From an uncultured Prevotellaceae bacterium (GTDB taxonomy: Bacteria > Bacteroidota > Bacteroidia > Bacteroidales > Bacteroidaceae): DNA of 37,771 nucleotides. Under the pieces are notes generated by a model, which was given only the letters and a program-made list of their open reading frames with translations, made no database searches and had not been told where the DNA came from. Positions 16,349 through 24,165 of this stretch are shown in pieces (positions within the stretch are counted from its first letter, which is position 1; the number at the start of each line of letters is the position of its first letter). Location: NCBI GenBank assembly GCA_947306845.1, contig CAMZHP010000002.1:1-37771 (forward strand), read 5' to 3'. A program made the position numbers and the translations under genes.

Positions 16349-16366
16349 CATAATTCCCGAATTATG
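16349..16366. promoter_or_regulatory. Perfect 8-2-8 palindrome in the -33 region of the carboxylesterase promoter
   Basis: CATAATTC-CC-GAATTATG is a perfect palindrome ending 2 nt before the -7 element TACATTTG at 16369-16376. It occupies the place where the -33 box would be; no TTTG box is present. This is the usual geometry of a repressor operator or an activator site. Its centre, CCCGAATTAT, also occurs in the 47-bp repeats near 10856 and 10903. Confidence 0.5.
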
Positions 16367-16368
16367 AC

Positions 16369-16376
16369 TACATTTG
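16369..16376 (+). promoter_or_regulatory. Bacteroidetes -7 element of the carboxylesterase gene
   Basis: TACATTTG, followed by C, matches TAnnTTTG and lies 19 nt before the ATG at 16396, leaving a very short leader. The -33 box is replaced by the palindrome at 16349-16366. Confidence 0.55.
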
Positions 16377-16395
16377 CACAAACAATTTCATTCCT

Positions 16396-17997
16396 ATGAG
16401 CAAATTTCGTTATTTCGTGGTTGTGGGCCTGATGGCAATGTGCGCGGGAGTGCTGAACTCAAAAACACAGATGAGTCTATCTGCGGAGGAGGGCGACGAC
16501 CCCCATTCATTGGTGGTCAATACGGTATCGGGAAAAGTGAAGGGATTCGAACAGGAGGGAACCCAGGCTTTCCTCGGCATACCTTACGCCAAGGTGGAGA
16601 GATTCCAACCACCACTGCCTGTCGACCGCTGGGATACCATCAGAATCTGCGACCACTGGGGACCGCAGGCCATGCAGAACGTGGGTGGAAGGACGCTCAG
16701 CGAGGCTGAGATGTCTGAGAAAAACTCATGTGTGCTCAATGTGTGGACCACGGACCAAAAGGCAAGAAAACCCGTGATGGTGTGGCTGCACGGCGGAGGC
16801 TTTGACTCGGGCACCTCTGCATGGAACCCGGGGATGGGACTGGCCAAGAAGGATGTGGTGGTCGTGAGCGTCAACCACAGACTCAATATACTTGGGTTTC
16901 TTGACCTGTCGGCTTGTTCGGAGAAATACAAGAACTCAGCCAATGTCGGCATGCTTGATGTCGTGGCTGGCTTGAAATGGGTGAGGGACAACATCCGTAA
17001 TTTCGGTGGCGACCCTGACAACGTCACCATATTTGGTGAGTCGGGTGGGGGAGGAAAAGTGGGCACCCTGCTCTGTATGCCTCCTGCAAAGGGGCTTTTC
17101 CACAAGGCCATCATCCTGAGCGGTACCATCCTCAATGTGAACACCAAGGAGATGAGTGAGAAACTGGGTGCCGCCGTGCTCAAGGAATTGGGTATCAGCA
17201 CCGACAATATCGACCGCATCAAGGAGGTGCCCTACAAGCAACTCTATGAGGCGGGACAAAGGGCGATGGCTGCCAGCATAGGAACAAGAAGACCGGGCAC
17301 ACCAATGATGTGGGGCTTCGGACCGACACCCGACGGGACAACCTTGTTGCAGCAACCTTTCCAACCGGGATTTGCGGCCATTTCCAATGACATTCCCATC
17401 ATTATCGGTACAACGTTCAATGAACTCCAAAGACTTGCCTATCAGCAGCCCATGACCTTCGAACAGGCGAGGGAAGCATTGCTGCCCACCTTTGGCTCGG
17501 ATACCGATGAGTACATTCAGGCTTTCAAAGAGGCGTATCCGGATGCCATTCCGCAGGATTTGCTCAGCATTGACTGGCTCTTCCGGCCCAAGACACTGAT
17601 CACTGCCGATGAGATAGCGGAGAGCAGGAACGCGAGGACCTACACCTATATGTTCACCTGGAGGTCGCCGCTGACCAAGGCCTCACAGCATGGACATGAA
17701 CTGAAATTCTGCTTCAACACGTTGCATCACTCCAAAAACGAACTCCCGGAAGCCACGGCGGAAGACCTGAAACTGGCCGACCTCATGAGCAGCGCATGGG
17801 CACAGTTCGCGCATACGGGCGACCCCAATATCAAAGGACTGCCGAAATGGAAGCCCTACACGAAGAAAAATGGGGTGATGATGGTGTTCGACCACAAATG
17901 CCTGATCCGCCGCAACCCCGACCGTCATCTGCAGCAACTCATCGACAGACATTGCTTCAAACAACTGGATGAGTTCAGAAAAAAGCAAGGAAAATGA
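16396..17997 (+). CDS. Type-B carboxylesterase (CE10-like), exported
   Basis: This 533-residue alpha/beta-hydrolase of the carboxylesterase/cholinesterase family has a signal sequence (MSKFRYFVVVGLMAMCAGVL). Family landmarks appear in order: GIPYAK near the start, CVLNVWT, the oxyanion motif VWLHGGGF, FGGDPDNVTIFGESGGGG with nucleophile Ser216 (most relatives have GESAGG), a Glu in TTFNELQ (about 340) and the catalytic His in QHGHELKF (about 432). Length is normal. It would hydrolyse small esters in the periplasm; the real substrate is unknown, and relatives near polysaccharide genes often remove acyl or feruloyl groups. Its stop overlaps an ATG (ATGA) that opens the frame of the next gene, so the two are probably one transcript. 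Confidence 0.9.
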   Translation: MSKFRYFVVVGLMAMCAGVLNSKTQMSLSAEEGDDPHSLVVNTVSGKVKGFEQEGTQAFLGIPYAKVERFQPPLPVDRWDTIRICDHWGPQAMQNVGGRTLSEAEMSEKNSCVLNVWTTDQKARKPVMVWLHGGGFDSGTSAWNPGMGLAKKDVVVVSVNHRLNILGFLDLSACSEKYKNSANVGMLDVVAGLKWVRDNIRNFGGDPDNVTIFGESGGGGKVGTLLCMPPAKGLFHKAIILSGTILNVNTKEMSEKLGAAVLKELGISTDNIDRIKEVPYKQLYEAGQRAMAASIGTRRPGTPMMWGFGPTPDGTTLLQQPFQPGFAAISNDIPIIIGTTFNELQRLAYQQPMTFEQAREALLPTFGSDTDEYIQAFKEAYPDAIPQDLLSIDWLFRPKTLITADEIAESRNARTYTYMFTWRSPLTKASQHGHELKFCFNTLHHSKNELPEATAEDLKLADLMSSAWAQFAHTGDPNIKGLPKWKPYTKKNGVMMVFDHKCLIRRNPDRHLQQLIDRHCFKQLDEFRKKQGK

Positions 17998-18020
17998 ATC
18001 TTTTAAAAACAAATAGTTGT

Positions 18021-18503
18021 ATGCGTAAATATCTGATATTATTATTGTTGGCATTCACTGGATTGCAGGCTTTTGCAGACGACGTCATCGTCACGGTGAA
18101 TGATCTGAAATGGGGAGAGAAAAATGAGTTGGAGGTCTGCATGACCAACAAGGATGAGGTTAATGGCTTTCAGGCGGATATCATCTTGCCCGATGGTTTT
18201 TCTTTGGATGGAAATGGAAAAAGAAGTGTCGACCCAGATGTCACAGAGCGGCTGGCGGGGTTGACGGTCATGTGTAGGGCACTGTCAAACGGAAAATTCC
18301 GTCTCGTGGTATTCTCCATGTCGGGCAAGAAAGTCAAAGAGAAGGAGGGCGTCATCATGCGGATTCCCGTGAAGGTCGAAGAGAGCACGCCAAAGGGTAA
18401 ATATGAGGTGCAACTGGTCAACGCTTCCGCTTCAATCACCATCGACGGGAAATTGCAGAGCGCCAAAATTCCCAATTCCACTTCTGTCATCAACTACAAA
18501 TGA
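18021..18503 (+). CDS. Small secreted cohesin-like beta-sandwich protein
   Basis: From the ATG at 18021 the product is 160 residues with signal peptide MRKYLILLLLAFTGLQAFA. An in-frame ATG at 17994, overlapping the preceding stop, would add nine residues before the signal peptide and is less likely. The mature part follows the pattern of cohesin-type domains: VTVNDLKWGEKNELEVCMTN, then VNGFQADIILPDGFSL, a Ser-rich core and PVKVEESTPKGKYEVQLVN. Cohesins bind dockerins in Clostridia; Bacteroidetes carry many such domains whose partners are mostly unknown. A dockerin-like pair is present in the PI-PLC protein of this window, but a physical partnership is only a guess. No anchor motif is seen, so it should be periplasmic or released. 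Confidence 0.7.
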   Translation: MRKYLILLLLAFTGLQAFADDVIVTVNDLKWGEKNELEVCMTNKDEVNGFQADIILPDGFSLDGNGKRSVDPDVTERLAGLTVMCRALSNGKFRLVVFSMSGKKVKEKEGVIMRIPVKVEESTPKGKYEVQLVNASASITIDGKLQSAKIPNSTSVINYK

Positions 18504-18542
18504 CCCAACTTCAGCGGTAAAAACTTCTTTTGTGCACATATC

Positions 18543-18574
18543 ATTGCGCGTGTGAAAAAAAAGTTGTAACTTTG
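18543..18574 (+). promoter_or_regulatory. Bacteroidetes promoter for the DMP19-smpB-metH unit
   Basis: ATTG at 18543-18546 (3 of 4 to TTTG) is followed after 20 nt by TAACTTTG at 18567-18574, then CA. Transcription should start near 18581, which supports the ATG at 18600 as the start of the first gene. Confidence 0.7.
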
Positions 18575-18599
18575 CACGCTCAATAGGATAGTGACTGTT

Positions 18600-19109
18600 A
18601 TGAAAGAGGTGATTGTCAAGGACAAACAGTTGGCTGAGGCAGCTGAGAAGGATTTCGACGCGTTTATTGATGTGGTCGTTAAGGCCATTTATGCATCCAT
18701 CGGTGATGAGCTGAATGCCGACACGATGGCGGAGCTGAGTGCCGACCAGGTGACCCTCCTGGCTTATATCATCCTCAGGGATGAGGTGATGGAAGGGGGC
18801 TTTATCCAACTTATCCACGACGGATACGGGGCTTTCATTTTCAAAAACCCGTTCTCGCGCATGATGCGCAACTGGGGAATCCATGGGCTGGCAAGCATGC
18901 TCAACAAAGCGCATAAGTCATACTCACACCACCATGAGGCCATTGAGGCAGAACTCACCGACGACGAGTTCATGGCACTCTATGAGCAGTTTCCAGAGTT
19001 TGACGATTTCGACGATGATTTCGTGGAGAATGAGGAAGAGTGGACCAACGCCGTGGCCTACTATCTTGACGAGCACCTCGACCAGTTTGTCACCATTGTG
19101 AAAGATTAG
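18600..19109 (+). CDS. DMP19/DUF4375-like acidic protein
   Basis: The 169-residue product is strongly acidic, ending with a run FDDFDDDFVENEEEW. The segment ILRDEVMEGGFIQLIHDGYG matches the core of the DMP19 (DUF4375) family, where a conserved helix pattern E-V-x-x-G-G-F-x-Q is typical. The founding Neisseria member is a DNA-mimic protein that blocks a repressor from its operator; whether this one does so is unknown. An in-frame GTG at 18591 is possible, but the ATG at 18600 is better placed after the promoter. smpB starts 3 nt after its stop, so it heads an operon with smpB and metH. It is probably cytoplasmic. Confidence 0.75.
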   Translation: MKEVIVKDKQLAEAAEKDFDAFIDVVVKAIYASIGDELNADTMAELSADQVTLLAYIILRDEVMEGGFIQLIHDGYGAFIFKNPFSRMMRNWGIHGLASMLNKAHKSYSHHHEAIEAELTDDEFMALYEQFPEFDDFDDDFVENEEEWTNAVAYYLDEHLDQFVTIVKD

Positions 19110-19112
19110 CAG

Positions 19113-19592
19113 ATGAACAAGGAACAGCAGCTTCTCAGGAAAAAGAGTCCTGTGCAGATAAAGAATAAGAAGGCCTCGTTTGAGTATTTCCTCGTCGAGA
19201 CTTTCACGGCAGGCATTGTGCTCACCGGCACCGAAATCAAGTCCATCCGATTGGGAAAGGCGTCACTGGTGGACACCTATTGCACCATCATCAACGGCGA
19301 GATGTGGGTCAAGGGCATGAGTATCTCCCCCTATTTCTACGGTTCATACAGCAATCATGAGATGCGGCGCGATAGGAAACTCTTGCTCACCAAGCGCGAG
19401 ATCCGCCGTTTGGCAGAAGCAACCAAGCAACCCGGATTCACCATCATCCCCATATTGGTGTTCATAGATGAGCACGGAAGGGCGAAGATGGATATCGCCC
19501 TGGCCAAGGGAAAGAAGCTGTATGACAAGCGGCAGACCCTCAAGGAAAAGGAGGATCGTCGCGAGATGGACAGGGCAAAGAAAATTTACTAA
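19113..19592 (+). CDS. smpB: SsrA-binding protein SmpB
   Basis: This 159-residue protein binds tmRNA and delivers it to stalled ribosomes for trans-translation. Family hallmarks are present: an N-terminal [60 protein letters not shown] and the basic C-terminal tail [18 protein letters not shown]. That tail enters the empty A site. The length is normal. It follows the DMP19-like gene by 3 nt and precedes metH by 14 nt, so it is co-transcribed. No tmRNA gene was found in the window. Confidence 0.97.
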   Translation: MNKEQQLLRKKSPVQIKNKKASFEYFLVETFTAGIVLTGTEIKSIRLGKASLVDTYCTIINGEMWVKGMSISPYFYGSYSNHEMRRDRKLLLTKREIRRLAEATKQPGFTIIPILVFIDEHGRAKMDIALAKGKKLYDKRQTLKEKEDRREMDRAKKIY

Positions 19593-19606
19593 AAGACGTG
19601 GCAAAG

Positions 19607-22432
19607 ATGACACTACAGGAGACTCTTCAGCATCGCATCGTCATCCTCGACGGAGCGATGGGTACCCGTCTCCAGCGCTATTCCCTCAAAGAGGCGGATT
19701 ACCATGGCTACATGTTCCGCGACAATCCCATGCTCATCAAGGGCAATCATGATGTGCTCAATCTCACGCGCCCTGACGTGGTCGGCGAGATCCACCGCAA
19801 ATACCTTGAGGCAGGAGCAGACATCATCACCACCAATACATTCAGTTCACAACGCGTTTCTCAGGCCGACTATCATTTGGAGAATTTCAGCAGGCTGATG
19901 GCGCTCGAAGGGGCGCGTCTGGCCCGAAAGGCTGCCGATGAGTATGCAACCCCGGAGCATCCCAGATGGGTGGCGGGCTCTGTCGGACCAACGAACAAGA
20001 CCTGCTCGATGAGTCCTGATGTGTCCGACCCGGCAGCACGTGCCATCGACTACGACACCCTTCTAGAGGCTTATTTCGAACAGGCTTCGGCACTTATCGA
20101 GGGCGGTATCGATGTGTTCCTGATAGAGACCATTTTTGACACCATCAATGCCAAGGCGGCCATCGACGCAGCCATGCAGGCTATGGCAAAGGCTGGCAGG
20201 CAGTTGCCCATCATGCTGTCGGTGACCATCAGCGACCTGGCCGGACGCACGCTGAGCGGACAGACCCTTGATGCTTTCCTGGCCAGCGTCAGCAGTTACG
20301 ACTTGCTTTCCGTCGGACTCAACTGCTCCTTCGGAGTGACGCAGATGAAACCTTTCCTGCGCGACCTCGCTGAAAAGGCGACATGCTATGTTTCCGCACA
20401 TCCCAATGCCGGACTTCCCAACTCCATGGGCCTCTATGACGAGACACCTGAGACAATGGCACCGCAGATGGAGCAGCTGATGGATGAGCAACTGGTCAAT
20501 ATCATCGGTGGCTGCTGTGGCACGGATGAGGACTTCATCCGGCTCTTTGCCCAAAGGGCGGAGGGAAAAGTGCCGCGTGTGCCGAAAACACCGTCGGACA
20601 TCCTGACCCTGAGTGGTCTGGATGCGCTGGCCGTAACCCCGGAGGTGGGGTTTGTCAACGTGGGTGAGCGGTGCAATGTGGCAGGCTCACGCAAGTTCCT
20701 GAGGCTCATCAATGAGAAGAAATACAACGAGGCACTGGGCATCGCCCGCAAGCAGGTGGCCGACGGGGCCCTCGTCATCGACATCAACATGGACGACGGC
20801 CTTCTCGACGCCAGGGCTGAGATGACCCACTTCCTTAACATCATCGCGGCAGAACCCGACATCGCAAGTGTGCCAGTAATGATCGACTCCTCTGATTGGA
20901 ATGTCATAGAGGCGGCACTCAAATGCGTGCAGGGCAAATGTATCGTCAACTCCATATCGCTCAAGGAAGGCGAGGAGGTGTTCCTCAGCCATGCCCGTGT
21001 CATCAGACGATTTGGGGCGGCAGTCGTTGTGATGTGCTTCGATGAGCTGGGGCAGGCCACATCTTTTGAGAGAAGGACGCAGATAGCAGAGAGGGCAGTC
21101 AGGCTCCTCACCGAAAAGGCTGGATTCAAGGCATCAGATATCATCATCGATCCCAATGTGCTTGCCATCGCCACGGGAATGGAGGAACACGACGCCTATG
21201 CGGCCGACTTCATCCGTACCTGTGCTTGGATTAAAAAGCATCTGCCGGGAGTGCATGTCAGCGGCGGCGTGAGCAATCTGTCGTTTTCCTTCCGGGGCAA
21301 CAATTATATCCGGGAGGCCATGCATGCGGTATTCCTTTATCACGCCATCAGCCAGGGCATGGACTTCGGTATCGTCAACCCAGCATCGAAGGTGGCCTAT
21401 GACGACATCCCCAAGGCACAACTCCAAGTGATCGAGGATGCCATCCTTTGCCGAGGTACCCATCCCTCAGCTGCCCTCATTGCACTGGCCGATGAGATCA
21501 GACAGCAGGCAGAAGCGGCAAAAGCTGGAACGGCATCCGTTGCTGCCCCCAAAATCAGCACCGAGGATGACTGGCGGCATACGGATGTGGAACAACGGCT
21601 TATACAGGCTCTTAGAAGAGGCATCGGCGACTATTTGGAGGCGGATCTCAGTGAGGCTCTGACCAAATATCCCAAGGCGGTCGATATCATAGAAGGACCG
21701 CTGATGGCTGGGATGAATCTCGTGGGAGAACTCTTCGGAGCAGGAAAAATGTTCCTGCCGCAGGTGGTCAAGACGGCTCGCACCATGAAACAGGCGGTGG
21801 CCTTTCTGCAACCTGTCATCGAGCGGCAGCGCGAAGGTGGCAGCACCAAGGCGGGAAAGATCCTGCTCGCTACTGTCAAGGGCGATGTGCACGATATCGG
21901 GAAGAACATCGTGTCGGTGGTCATGGCCTGCAACAATTATGAGGTCATCGACATGGGCGTGATGGTGCCGGCCGAGCAGATTGTCAGGAAGGCCGTGGAG
22001 GAGAAAGTTGACCTCATCGGTCTGAGCGGCCTGATCACTCCCAGTCTGGAGGAAATGGTCAATGTGGCCTCCGAACTGCGCCGTGCCGGACTCGACATCC
22101 CCATCATGATTGGGGGCGCCACCACAAGCCAGCTGCACGTGGCACTCAGAATCTCACCAGTGTATGGCGGACCGGTGGTGTGGATGAAGGACGCTTCCCA
22201 GAACGCGCGTGCGGCGGCTATGCTGCTCGACACACAGGAGAGGAAATCAATGGAGGAACAGCTGAAAGCCGACTATGAGCAGCTGCGCGAAAACTACCAG
22301 GCTTCTCAGCAGCAAATCCTTTCCTTAGAGGAGGCGCGACAGCGGAAACTCAATGTCTTCGGTCAGGACGACGGCCCCGAAACGGCCTCTTCTGAAAAGG
22401 CAGGAGACGAAAAAACAAAACATTCTTTTTAG
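19607..22432 (+). CDS. metH: Cobalamin-dependent methionine synthase lacking the reactivation domain
   Basis: This 941-residue enzyme transfers the methyl group of methyltetrahydrofolate to homocysteine. The homocysteine domain has zinc ligands C240 (GLNCSFG) and C303/C304 (GGCCGT). The pterin domain starts with VGERCNVAGSRKF. The cap and cobalamin domains follow, with base-off His762 in GDVHDIGKN and a TPSLEEM motif. The classical enzyme has about 1230 residues; here the protein ends in the linker after the B12 domain (SLEEARQRKLNVF) with a short Ser/Lys/Glu tail, so the AdoMet-binding reactivation domain is absent. The next gene starts 41 nt later, leaving no room for a frameshifted remnant. 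ATG 19607 is preferred to GTG 19598 because family proteins begin close to the ILDGAMGT motif. No B12 riboswitch was seen. Confidence 0.95.
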   Translation: MTLQETLQHRIVILDGAMGTRLQRYSLKEADYHGYMFRDNPMLIKGNHDVLNLTRPDVVGEIHRKYLEAGADIITTNTFSSQRVSQADYHLENFSRLMALEGARLARKAADEYATPEHPRWVAGSVGPTNKTCSMSPDVSDPAARAIDYDTLLEAYFEQASALIEGGIDVFLIETIFDTINAKAAIDAAMQAMAKAGRQLPIMLSVTISDLAGRTLSGQTLDAFLASVSSYDLLSVGLNCSFGVTQMKPFLRDLAEKATCYVSAHPNAGLPNSMGLYDETPETMAPQMEQLMDEQLVNIIGGCCGTDEDFIRLFAQRAEGKVPRVPKTPSDILTLSGLDALAVTPEVGFVNVGERCNVAGSRKFLRLINEKKYNEALGIARKQVADGALVIDINMDDGLLDARAEMTHFLNIIAAEPDIASVPVMIDSSDWNVIEAALKCVQGKCIVNSISLKEGEEVFLSHARVIRRFGAAVVVMCFDELGQATSFERRTQIAERAVRLLTEKAGFKASDIIIDPNVLAIATGMEEHDAYAADFIRTCAWIKKHLPGVHVSGGVSNLSFSFRGNNYIREAMHAVFLYHAISQGMDFGIVNPASKVAYDDIPKAQLQVIEDAILCRGTHPSAALIALADEIRQQAEAAKAGTASVAAPKISTEDDWRHTDVEQRLIQALRRGIGDYLEADLSEALTKYPKAVDIIEGPLMAGMNLVGELFGAGKMFLPQVVKTARTMKQAVAFLQPVIERQREGGSTKAGKILLATVKGDVHDIGKNIVSVVMACNNYEVIDMGVMVPAEQIVRKAVEEKVDLIGLSGLITPSLEEMVNVASELRRAGLDIPIMIGGATTSQLHVALRISPVYGGPVVWMKDASQNARAAAMLLDTQERKSMEEQLKADYEQLRENYQASQQQILSLEEARQRKLNVFGQDDGPETASSEKAGDEKTKHSF

Positions 22433-22473
22433 GTATTAAGTATTTTTTCAGGTAAACAGTTATTGATTCAGAG

Positions 22474-23115
22474 ATGATAAAAAACATTATATTCGACCTT
22501 GGCGGGGTAATCATTACCCTTGACCATCAGTATGCAGTGAAATGCTTCGAACGACTGGGACTCGAAAATGCAGCCCAGCAGCTCGACCCCTATACGCAGG
22601 GTGGAATGTTCGGAGATTTGGAAGAGGGGAAAATCACCTCAAAGGAATTCATAGACCAACTCAGCAAAGAGTGCGGAAGGCAACTGTCCTACGATGAGTG
22701 CCTCAACGCATGGCTCGCATACCGGAAGGATTTGCCACAGCGCAATCTTGAAGCGCTCAGGCAACTGCGCGAGGAGGGCTACCGGCTCATCCTCCTGTCC
22801 AACACCAATCCTTTCATGATGCATTGGGCAGAAAGCGAGGATTTCGATGGCATGGGGCATCCCATCAGCGATTATTTCGATGGCTTGTATTTGAGCTACA
22901 AGGTGGGAATGATGAAACCCAACCACATGTTTTTCAGAAAAATACTCATGGATGAGCAGATCAATCCATCAGAGACTCTCTTCGTAGATGACGGGCCCCG
23001 CAACGTGGCCTCTGCCAGTCAGTTGGGCATCAATACCTATTGTCCGGAGAATGGCGCCGACTGGACAACAGAAATCCGTCACTATCTGAAAAAAGAAGAA
23101 GTCCCCGTGATTTGA
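22474..23115 (+). CDS. HAD-family phosphatase (subfamily IA)
   Basis: This 213-residue cytoplasmic phosphatase shows motif I FDLGGVI (nucleophile Asp8), motif II ILLSNTN, motif III Lys in YKVGMMKPN and motif IV FVDDGPRNV. The FDLGGVI form, lacking the second Asp of DxDxT, is common in the YihX/epoxide-hydrolase-like HAD group, where sugar phosphates are frequent substrates. The helical cap between motifs I and II is of normal size. It follows metH by 41 nt without a clear promoter, so it is likely in the same transcript. The substrate cannot be assigned. Confidence 0.88.
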   Translation: MIKNIIFDLGGVIITLDHQYAVKCFERLGLENAAQQLDPYTQGGMFGDLEEGKITSKEFIDQLSKECGRQLSYDECLNAWLAYRKDLPQRNLEALRQLREEGYRLILLSNTNPFMMHWAESEDFDGMGHPISDYFDGLYLSYKVGMMKPNHMFFRKILMDEQINPSETLFVDDGPRNVASASQLGINTYCPENGADWTTEIRHYLKKEEVPVI

Positions 23116-23175
23116 GAATGAAGGACGAAGGATGAAGAATTAAGGAATCAGGAATGAAGAATTATGATTACCACT

Positions 23176-23183
23176 GCAAAGAT
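23176..23183 (-). promoter_or_regulatory. Orphan minus-strand -7-like element
   Basis: The minus strand reads TATCTTTG, followed by CA, a perfect TAnnTTTG match, but there is no minus-strand gene downstream, only the 3' end of the HAD gene. No -33 box is present. It may be a relic of a lost gene, an antisense promoter or chance. Confidence 0.25.
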
Positions 23184-23235
23184 AACGGTGCGCTATATAG
23201 AGGTAATGTTTGCCGCGACATGCAGTGCATATGTC

Positions 23236-23287
23236 TAAACTCCTAATCTCCTAATCTCCTAATCTCCTAAACTCCTAATCTCCTAAT
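23236..23287 (+). repeat. 8-bp tandem array TAATCTCC/TAAACTCC before map
   Basis: Six full units in a row (TAAACTCC, three TAATCTCC, TAAACTCC, TAATCTCC) and a partial TAAT end 15 nt before the map ATG. The array opens with TGTCTAAACTCC, exactly as the array at 25324 does. Confidence 0.9.
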
Positions 23288-23302
23288 TGTATAAATAAAG
23301 CA

Positions 23303-24163
23303 ATGGCAAACAAAAAGAAAAGATGGCACCTGCTGCCGGGACAACCGATTACCGAACTCGACAAGAAGGTGATGTACTGGGAAAGCAAAGGCAAGGAAGT
23401 GCCCACACGCAACCTCATCCGCACACCGGAGGAGATAGAGGGCATACGCCGTAGCGGTGTTGTCAACACTGGGGTGCTCGACGAGGTGGCCAAGCATATC
23501 CATGCGGGTATGAACACACTTGAGATCGACAAGATTTGCTATGACTACTGCACCAGTCACGGTGCCACACCGGCATGCCTCAATTATGAGGGATTTCCCA
23601 AATGTGTATGCACCAGTATCAATGAAGTGGTGTGCCATGGCATACCTAAGGAAGAGGATGTGCTGGAGGAGGGCGACATCATCAATGTCGATTTCACCAC
23701 CATCCTTGACGGTTACTATGCGGATGCCTCGCGTATGTTCATCATCGGCAAGACCACACCCGAGAAGGAACAACTTGTCAGGGTTACCCGTGAGTGTCTG
23801 GAGATAGGCATGGAGGCTGCCAAACCCTATTCCTTCGTGGGCGACATCGGACATGCCATCGAGAAGCATGCCAAAAAATATCACTATGGCGTGGTGCGCG
23901 ACCTGTGCGGACATGGGGTGGGGCTGAAGTTCCACGAACAACCCGATGTGCCGCATTTCGGTCGCAAGGGGGAGGGGATGCTCCTCGTGCCGGGCATGGT
24001 GTTCACCATCGAACCAATGATCAATATGGGATCATGGAAAGTGTTTGTCGATGAGGAAGACCCCTATGGCTGGGAGGTGATCTCTTGGGATGAGCAGCCC
24101 AGTGCGCAATGGGAGCATACACTCCTCATGACGGAGCATGGTGTGGAAATCTTAACATATTGA
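23303..24163 (+). CDS. map: Type I methionine aminopeptidase
   Basis: This 286-residue metalloenzyme removes the initiator Met from nascent proteins. The five metal ligands lie in VDFTTILDGYYADASRMF (two Asp), GHGVGLKFHE (His), FTIEPM (Glu) and QWEHTLL (Glu); the S1-pocket signature CTSINEVVCHGIP is intact. Compared with the roughly 264-residue E. coli enzyme it carries about 40 extra N-terminal residues (KKKRWHLLPGQPITELDKK), like extended type I forms. The start is the only reasonable one, 15 nt after the 8-bp repeat array. tsaD starts 3 nt after its stop, so the two are co-transcribed. Confidence 0.96.
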   Translation: MANKKKRWHLLPGQPITELDKKVMYWESKGKEVPTRNLIRTPEEIEGIRRSGVVNTGVLDEVAKHIHAGMNTLEIDKICYDYCTSHGATPACLNYEGFPKCVCTSINEVVCHGIPKEEDVLEEGDIINVDFTTILDGYYADASRMFIIGKTTPEKEQLVRVTRECLEIGMEAAKPYSFVGDIGHAIEKHAKKYHYGVVRDLCGHGVGLKFHEQPDVPHFGRKGEGMLLVPGMVFTIEPMINMGSWKVFVDEEDPYGWEVISWDEQPSAQWEHTLLMTEHGVEILTY

Positions 24164-24165
24164 TA

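Larger units (their letters stand above)
15898..16395. other. Intergenic region with G-rich palindrome, terminator-like hairpin and palindromes
   Basis: No gene is supported in these 498 nt. The first part has a G-rich palindromic element (15951-15984) and a C-rich partner segment near 16014-16035. A hairpin with a T run follows at 16058-16075. Then comes low-complexity T/A-rich DNA. The final part has two inverted repeats (16273-16293 and 16349-16366) and the promoter element of the carboxylesterase gene. Open frames reading through it have no product that I recognise. Confidence 0.6.
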
